Assembly (NCBI GenBank): GCA_021442155.1
Contig: CM038215.1
Span: 7,588,976-7,652,975 of the forward strand
Direction of reading: 5' to 3'
DNA: 64,000 nucleotides
Origin: Cymbidium sinense
Lineage: Eukaryota; Streptophyta; Magnoliopsida; Asparagales; Orchidaceae
Under the pieces are notes generated by a model. It worked only from the letters and a program-made list of their open reading frames with translations. It made no database searches and was not told the DNA's origin. Position numbers and translations under genes: made by a program. Below are positions 58,931 through 64,000 of this stretch, one piece after another (the stretch's first letter is position 1; the number at the start of each line of letters is the position of its first letter).

Positions 58931-60540
58931 TGTTGTATGGAGGTAATTTCCACTACATTCCTGTATAGGATTGTGCTACTTTGCTCAACAGGAGGTAGAG
59001 TCTTGGTTGGGTCCAAGACATGCACTAATTCGAGCTGACTGACATCAACTATAGTAGGATGAACTAAAGGGGGTTATTTTTGAAGCACTGACACTACTGC
59101 TAACAAGTCTTATAACTGACTTTCCATTTTATCAATCTGCTCATCCTTCTATCTCAACTGATGTCAGAGGCACTGGGCTGATTCAATGGTATCTTCTTGA
59201 ACAACTCATTACCTTCCATGGATTGTTGTTCCCTAGGAAGGGATCCTCTAGTGTTACCATGCAGACTCCAGCAGAGTCCCCCATTAGGTCATCTTCATTA
59301 GGATCGAAGTTGACTTTCTCTTCATCAGACTAGTCATTCCCCAAGATCTCCTTCTTCTCCATGAAATAATGTGCAACTATCTCATCTAAAGAGTGATCCA
59401 TCTAAGCAGGTAGAAATAGTCTAGGCTGACCGGTGTGATCACTATCGTGCATTGAGAGGCATCGAACCTTGTTTATCACTAGAGAATCAATCTTGTGTGG
59501 ACTGTACTCATTGGATGAATGACACACCTGACTACTACTGGCTATGAGAGGGGTAGCAATCCTAGGATATTCCACTACCACTGGTGTAGCTAGACAGTCA
59601 AATGGAATATCTGTAATAACTATCACCATCTCCACATCCTACTATATGGGTAGAGTTGGTGAAGGGATGACCATTATGCTTTGGGGTCGCCACTCCTTCT
59701 GCACCATCATTGGGGTAGAAGGTCGAGCATGAGAGCTCGGCCCTACATCAATGGGTGGTGTAGAAGGGGTAGGATTCCTCGGCCATAGTTTAATCGCCAA
59801 TGGGGTGAGCTTTTCCCCAGATGCGGCCTTCATGGCCTTAGATGGAATAAGTGATGTTGTAACCTGTACTAACGATGGCGGATGAGGGGTAGAGCGATGG
59901 GGTGGATACACCACTGACTCTCTGTGTACAGGAACTGCCCTCCTGTGGTGGCTAGCCTCTGTGAGAAGAATACTTCTAGTATGTTTGACGTAGGTAATGT
60001 GCCGAGCTGGAAAATCAATCAATGTAGACACTGACGACTGACGGCTGAACCTACATCTCTCATTGCTAGTAATATGTGATGTATGGACCTCACAGGCCCT
60101 CTCATAGAAAATCTATTTCCCTATGCTGCAAGGCATAATATATCAGAGATCAAACTGTGTCCTAGACTCTGAGCAACCATATGCTCTGCCAACCTAGGGT
60201 AAGACAGATCAGAGGCTAGCGTACGACCCGCTGCTCCTAAAAATTGTTGGCTGAAAATTCACCACTGGAGGAGGTGATGAACAGATCCTCCTAAAATCCT
60301 CTTTATCTATTCCAGAGAGAGGATGGAACTGGCTTTTTGCAACCAGTGGTGAAGTGACAATGGGGAACTCTTCCATGGCTAAATGAGTTGCTGCCTCTAG
60401 CTCCCTGGTGATCCTGGTGTGGTACCACTTAATCATGTGGTTCTTATTCCTACACTGTGTACCAGTGGTGAAGTGAGAACGGGGAACTCTTCCATGGCTA
60501 AACGAGCTAGAACCATACTCAAATGTAGGGGAGGCAAGCC
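58931..60540 (-). pseudogene. Gypsy C N-terminal gag-side region
   Basis: Open stretches at 60,209-60,436, 59,642-60,031 and 59,402-59,635 are low in conserved motifs (rich in Pro, Ser, Thr and His). Their strand and position suggest the variable N-terminal part of the gypsy polyprotein, often unalignable between families. I cannot name a domain, and the frames are not continuous. Confidence 0.5.
60339..60510. repeat. Short 120-bp tandem duplication
   Basis: ACCAGTGGTGAAGTGACAAT with its following 30 or so bases (60,339-60,390) returns at 60,459-60,510 with three or four substitutions. The second copy ends about 40 bases before the breakpoint of the large duplication. Confidence 0.85.
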
Positions 60541-60551
60541 CAGAGACCAGG

Positions 60552-63057
60552 GGATCAAACCTAAAGACAATTTGATTAAAGTGAATACTGATGGTTCTAT
60601 TGCTTCCAATAAATATGGCTATGGTGGTATCCTTAGGGATTCTAAAAGTACTGTCATTTGTACTTTTGCCTATCCTCTCAAAGCCTGTTCTATTATTTTT
60701 GCTGAGCTTATGACTGCTATTAAAGCTATTGAAATTTGTTTAGATAGAAGTTTCTTTGACATATGGATTGAAGTTGATGCTCTCTTACTTATTGACATGC
60801 TTAATTCTAATAGAAATGGAAATGCTGATTTATTTTATATTCTTAATCATACTAAAAATCTTCTTTCCTAAGTTTATTTTAAAATTTTCCACATCCATCA
60901 TGAATGTAATGCTTATGCTGATTACTTGGCTAACTTCGGTGCCAACTTAACGGAGTTCAATTTATTTGAAAACCAAACTTTGCCTAAACTAATATGAGGT
61001 TTGGTTAATTTGGATAATAATGGATTGCCTTATCTCATATTATAAATTCTTGGCTTGGTTTTTCCTGTTGGCTTTTATGATCAGTTTTCTTTTGGTTGCC
61101 CCCTATTAACCCCTCTTTGGGATGTGGTTATCTACTTATCTTCTCTCTTTGGCCTGAGCTAGGTTAAGTTTTTGATTTGTTACTTTTGGATTGGCCTGGT
61201 TTTTGCTACATGGTGGTTATTATAAGTGCAGCCTGGGTTATTTTGGTTTTTTTAGCTTAGTGGCTTCTATCTGTTTGGCTGGGTGTTTACCATAATTTTC
61301 CCTTGGCTATTTTTTATATCCTCCTTTTGGGTTGTGGCTATGGTTGCTGTAGGTTTTTCTTTATTGTATTGGATTTTCCCTTTTTTTAGGCTGCTTACTA
61401 ACCTACCTAAGTTAGATCTACTATTGTGATGGTTGATAGGGTGGCTTTGTTGGTTGGAAGTTTTGGCTGGCAATTTTGACTAGTTGGGTTGGTTGGATGG
61501 CTAGCTATTTTGGCTATTTTTTATTTTTTGTTGGTGACTGTTCTAGGGGGTTGTTGGTGGTTTATCTCTGGCTTGATTTTGGCATGGTGGAAATTGTTGG
61601 TTCACCGTTATTTTCTCTATTTTGTTGACTGAGGCTTGATGGTTGGTTTTGCTGATTTTGTTTTATTTCTTTTGGTTATGGTTTTGACCTCCTTCTGTAT
61701 TAGCTTCCTCTCCTAGCTGCAGCGGCTTTGGGTTTGGGTATTATTCTGGATTGGTTGGTTGAAGCCTAATTTGTGGATGTTAGTTGGCCTCTGGTGGCTT
61801 GGTTCAGTTACGTATTGCTTTGTTGTTCTGATGGTTGCCTTCTTCTTGTGGGCTTTGCTATTTATCTGGTTGGCTATTACTTACCTAGATCAGTTTTCTT
61901 TTACTTAGTTGGGTTTAGTGGCTCCTGTCCCCTTCTACCCTTTCATTGGCTATCTTGAGTGATTTTGGCTTGATGACTACTATCGGTCTTCTGATTACTT
62001 TTTCTTTGGTGTGGTTTTTGGCTAGGAGGATATGTTGGAAGGCTGGTTTGGATGATTGTATTGGCTAGCTGTGTTGGTTGGAGGAGTGGCTATTTTGACT
62101 ACTTTTTCTTGCTCTTTTGGTGACTATTCTGGAAACCTACTAGTGTTCTTTCTATGACCTATATTTCTGGTCTCCTCTTGCTTTGTCTTTTCTCTCTTGG
62201 CTACAGCTGACCCCCTTTTTTTCTATTTGGGTGGCAGCCATGTTGCCCACCACTTTTAGTTAAGTGCATTTTCTTGGCTCTTTTTTTTTGCTTTATTTGT
62301 GGAGAATATAAGTACTTGTGTTTTTATTTTTTGCTCTTATTTGTCTCTAGTTTTTGTTGTTACCCCTGTCATGATGATTGCTCCATTTGATTTTGTTACT
62401 CTTTTTTGGTGGTGGCTTTGGTGGTGCTCCTACTGTATTGTTGGTTTCCCTGATGGTTGATTGATTATCTTCCTTATTGGGTTTTGTTGTTTAAGTGGCT
62501 TGGTGGTTGTCTGTTATGTTTGTTGTTTGGAGAATTTTGTAGCCTTCCTGGATGACAAACTTTTTATGATGGGCTACACGAGGTATGCTGGCTATGATGG
62601 CCTTGATGTTTCCCACTCTTTTTTCTTTTGGATGGTAGCACTATATGTAATTGTAACCCTTCTCCTGAAGTTTGGATGCTTACACATAGTGTTGCTCCTT
62701 GAGAAGATTGTAAGTGAGCCTAAGCCATCTCTTTGCTCTTACTTTTTATGCTTGTTTAATTGTACTTATCCTTTCAAAAGAATATTGCAGATTTCTTTTA
62801 TAGGATGAGAGCCTTGTAAGTGGATCTTGCTAGTATCAGACTGACCAAATGAAGTTTGCTGATCTCATATAGATTTTCTGTTGTTGATTTTTTGGTTTTT
62901 TTTTGCTTTATTTCCTTCAAAATTTAAAAAGTTAGGTGATTTATCTCCTTAAAATTTATTATAGCTCTTTGAGGATTAGCTTAGAGATTTACCCCCTCTA
63001 AGGACTTCATACTTTTTCTTTGCAGCAATAAAATTTCCCTAATTTCCCTAAAAAAAT
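60552..63057 (+). mobile_element. L1-B tail, duplicate copy (RNase H and 3' UTR)
   Basis: RNase H starts abruptly with IKPKDNLIKVNTDGSIASNK and keeps FAELMTA and EVDA. It has the longer DSKSTVICTFAYPL segment, from which L1-B at 54,045 has lost 12 bases. A stop follows LLS near 60,870, and the H of the usual HHERNAYAD is in a shifted context (HHECNAYAD). The 3' UTR follows with AATAAA at 63,027-63,032. It is a by-product of the tandem duplication, not a separate 5'-truncated insertion. Confidence 0.87.
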
Positions 63058-63404
63058 TCTAAACCCTAAACCCTAAAAAACCTAAACCTAAAATCCTAAA
63101 CCCTAAACCCTTAATCCTAATACCTAAAATCTATTAACCTAGCCACTAAACCCTACACCCTAAACACTAAACCTTGAACCCTAAACCTTAAACCGTAAAA
63201 ACCTAAGAACCTAAACATAAACTAAATAAAACTTAAAAATAAAATGAATAAAAAAACCTAAACCTAATTAAAATAAAAAATAAAATAACGTGAAAACCTA
63301 AACTAAAACCTAAACCTAAACCTACAAATAAAATAAAAAACTAAACAAAAATAAAATAAATAAAAGCCTAACGTAAATAAAATAAAATAAACCAAGCAAT
63401 AAAA
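63058..63404 (-). repeat. Short telomere-like array, duplicate copy
   Basis: Counterpart of 56,448-56,782 with small differences (for example CCTAACGTAAAT versus CCTTACGTAATT). C-rich strand on top. Confidence 0.9.
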
Positions 63405-64000
63405 ATGGTTGTGCTCTAAGTCTAAACCTGTCCATGTCAACTGTGATGTATAGGGGACAATTGTGCTCTAAGTCCCCTAGAAGAAGGTCTTCACCTGTGA
63501 AGGTGATCTCTTGGGCTTCTTTTACAAAATGTGCTTCCTTACTTATATCGGTCAGTTGAGCTAAAAATATTTAAGGATTAAGGAGATCCTTGATTAGTGA
63601 TTCCTTCACCTCTTTGGATAAGACAAGGGCATCATATATGCTTAGCTTAGATGGCAACTTTCTTAGATGAGAAAGGATGTTGTAGTCCACCTTTGGTTGA
63701 TCTTTCACAAGCATATCCAAGGGTGAAGCATCTGTGGAATGAGCTTCTCGATCTTGATACTAATACCAAACACTACATCTAGGTGCGGACCTTCACATGG
63801 AGGTCGAACCTTGCCACGGGATGTTGACTTGGGTGATCTCTTGAGGCAAGTGGTGGAAGGTTCTACACTACTTAGGCTTACCACCCTGACTTCTCCTATG
63901 GGACCCTCAGAATCAGATTATTCCATGTCTATCTCAAGAGGTGAATCCATAGTATTCAGAGTTGGAAAGTCCAACTTTGAATCAGAAAGAGGAAGATCAG
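63405..64000 (-). mobile_element. Ty3/gypsy fragment, duplicate of gypsy C start
   Basis: Minus-strand counterpart of 56,783-57,280, with the conserved stretch before the protease active site. It includes about 130 bases (near 63,775-63,905) that are absent from unit 1, so unit 1 lost them after the duplication. It continues beyond the window. Confidence 0.85.

Larger units (their letters stand above)
53956..60551. repeat. Tandem duplication, unit 1 (about 6.6 kb)
   Basis: The segment from the L1-B RNase H start through the 3' UTR, the short array and the whole gypsy C fragment is followed at 60,552 by a second copy of its left part. Anchors: GGATCAAACCTAAAGACAAT at about 53,957 and 60,552, and AAAAATGGTTGTGCTCTAAG at about 56,782 and 63,404, offsets of about 6,595 and 6,622 bases. 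The units differ by substitutions and many small indels, so the event is not very recent or the sequence has errors. Confidence 0.88.
56783..60551 (-). mobile_element. Ty3/gypsy element C, gag region fragment
   Basis: Same family as gypsy B but covering more of the left side of the element. From right to left: an N-terminal region (58,931-60,540), gag core (57,700-58,930), linker, and the start of the protease region (56,783-57,240). It is cut at 56,783 just before the protease active site, joined to telomere-like repeats. On the right it ends at the tandem-duplication breakpoint. Confidence 0.83.
60552..64000. repeat. Tandem duplication, unit 2 (truncated by the window end)
   Basis: Second copy of 53,956 onward: L1-B RNase H and 3' UTR, short array and gypsy C. 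At the join, unit 1 ends ...GAGACCAGGGGATCAAACC and the original left flank reads ...CCATTGGATCAAACC, so about ten bases (GGATCAAACC) of microhomology cover the breakpoint. Confidence 0.88.

Noticed and set aside
60552..63057. Independent 5'-truncated L1 insertion
   Set aside because: The sequence continues past the L1 end into the same short array and the same gypsy junction as unit 1, so it is part of a segmental tandem duplication.

Overview
This window is repeat-dominated plant nuclear DNA. It has long tracts of the plant-type telomeric heptamer (TTTAGGG / CCCTAAA), plant-type LINEs with an RNase H domain, RTE-type LINEs with a (TTG)n 3' end, and Ty3/gypsy elements of the Tat type with two RNase H domains. 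I see no intact host gene, no rRNA or tRNA gene, no CRISPR array and no prokaryotic operon. Every recognisable coding stretch is a decayed transposable element or a captured gene fragment. The species cannot be told from the sequence.

Layout. 1-5,155: an L1-type LINE on the minus strand (L1-A), cut by the window start. 5,156-13,315: degenerate telomere-like array with the G-rich strand on top, carrying three inverted 3' fragments of a glycine-rich RNA-binding protein (GR-RBP) gene. At about 13,315 the array flips to C-rich-on-top and stays so in every later array of the window. 13,316-14,420: short C-rich array with a fourth GR-RBP fragment. 14,421-22,985: a Tat-lineage Ty3/gypsy element on the minus strand (gypsy A), from the protease end through RT, two RNase H domains and integrase to a 4-kb repeat-rich 3' untranslated region. 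22,986-30,250: a gene-free block that looks like LTR or other retroelement non-coding DNA, with a tract dense in TTGACC motifs and three 250-bp repeats. 30,270-32,612: gag-protease remnant of a second gypsy family (gypsy B). 32,613-49,271: C-rich-on-top telomere-like array with a fifth GR-RBP fragment, two RTE LINEs and three islands in which CCCTAAA has become CCCTGGG-like. 49,272-56,447: a second L1 (L1-B), plus strand. 56,448-64,000: short telomere-like array, another gypsy gag remnant, and a tandem duplication with a period of about 6.6 kb that repeats the L1-B tail, array and gypsy junction.

The main finding is that the telomere-like DNA, roughly 20 kb in total, is a structured composite rather than a simple array. 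Near-canonical heptamer blocks alternate with AT-rich degenerate blocks, and a recurring hinge motif marks the boundary. Inside the array sit several copies of one captured, poly(A)-ended 3' fragment of a GR-RBP transcript, sharing breakpoints, and the polarity reverses once in head-to-head fashion. The L1, RTE and gypsy elements seem to have accumulated in or beside this DNA. The CCCTGGG islands must first be tested as possible nanopore telomere-repeat base-calling errors before any biological reading. All boundaries were read by eye and are approximate to about 10-50 bases.
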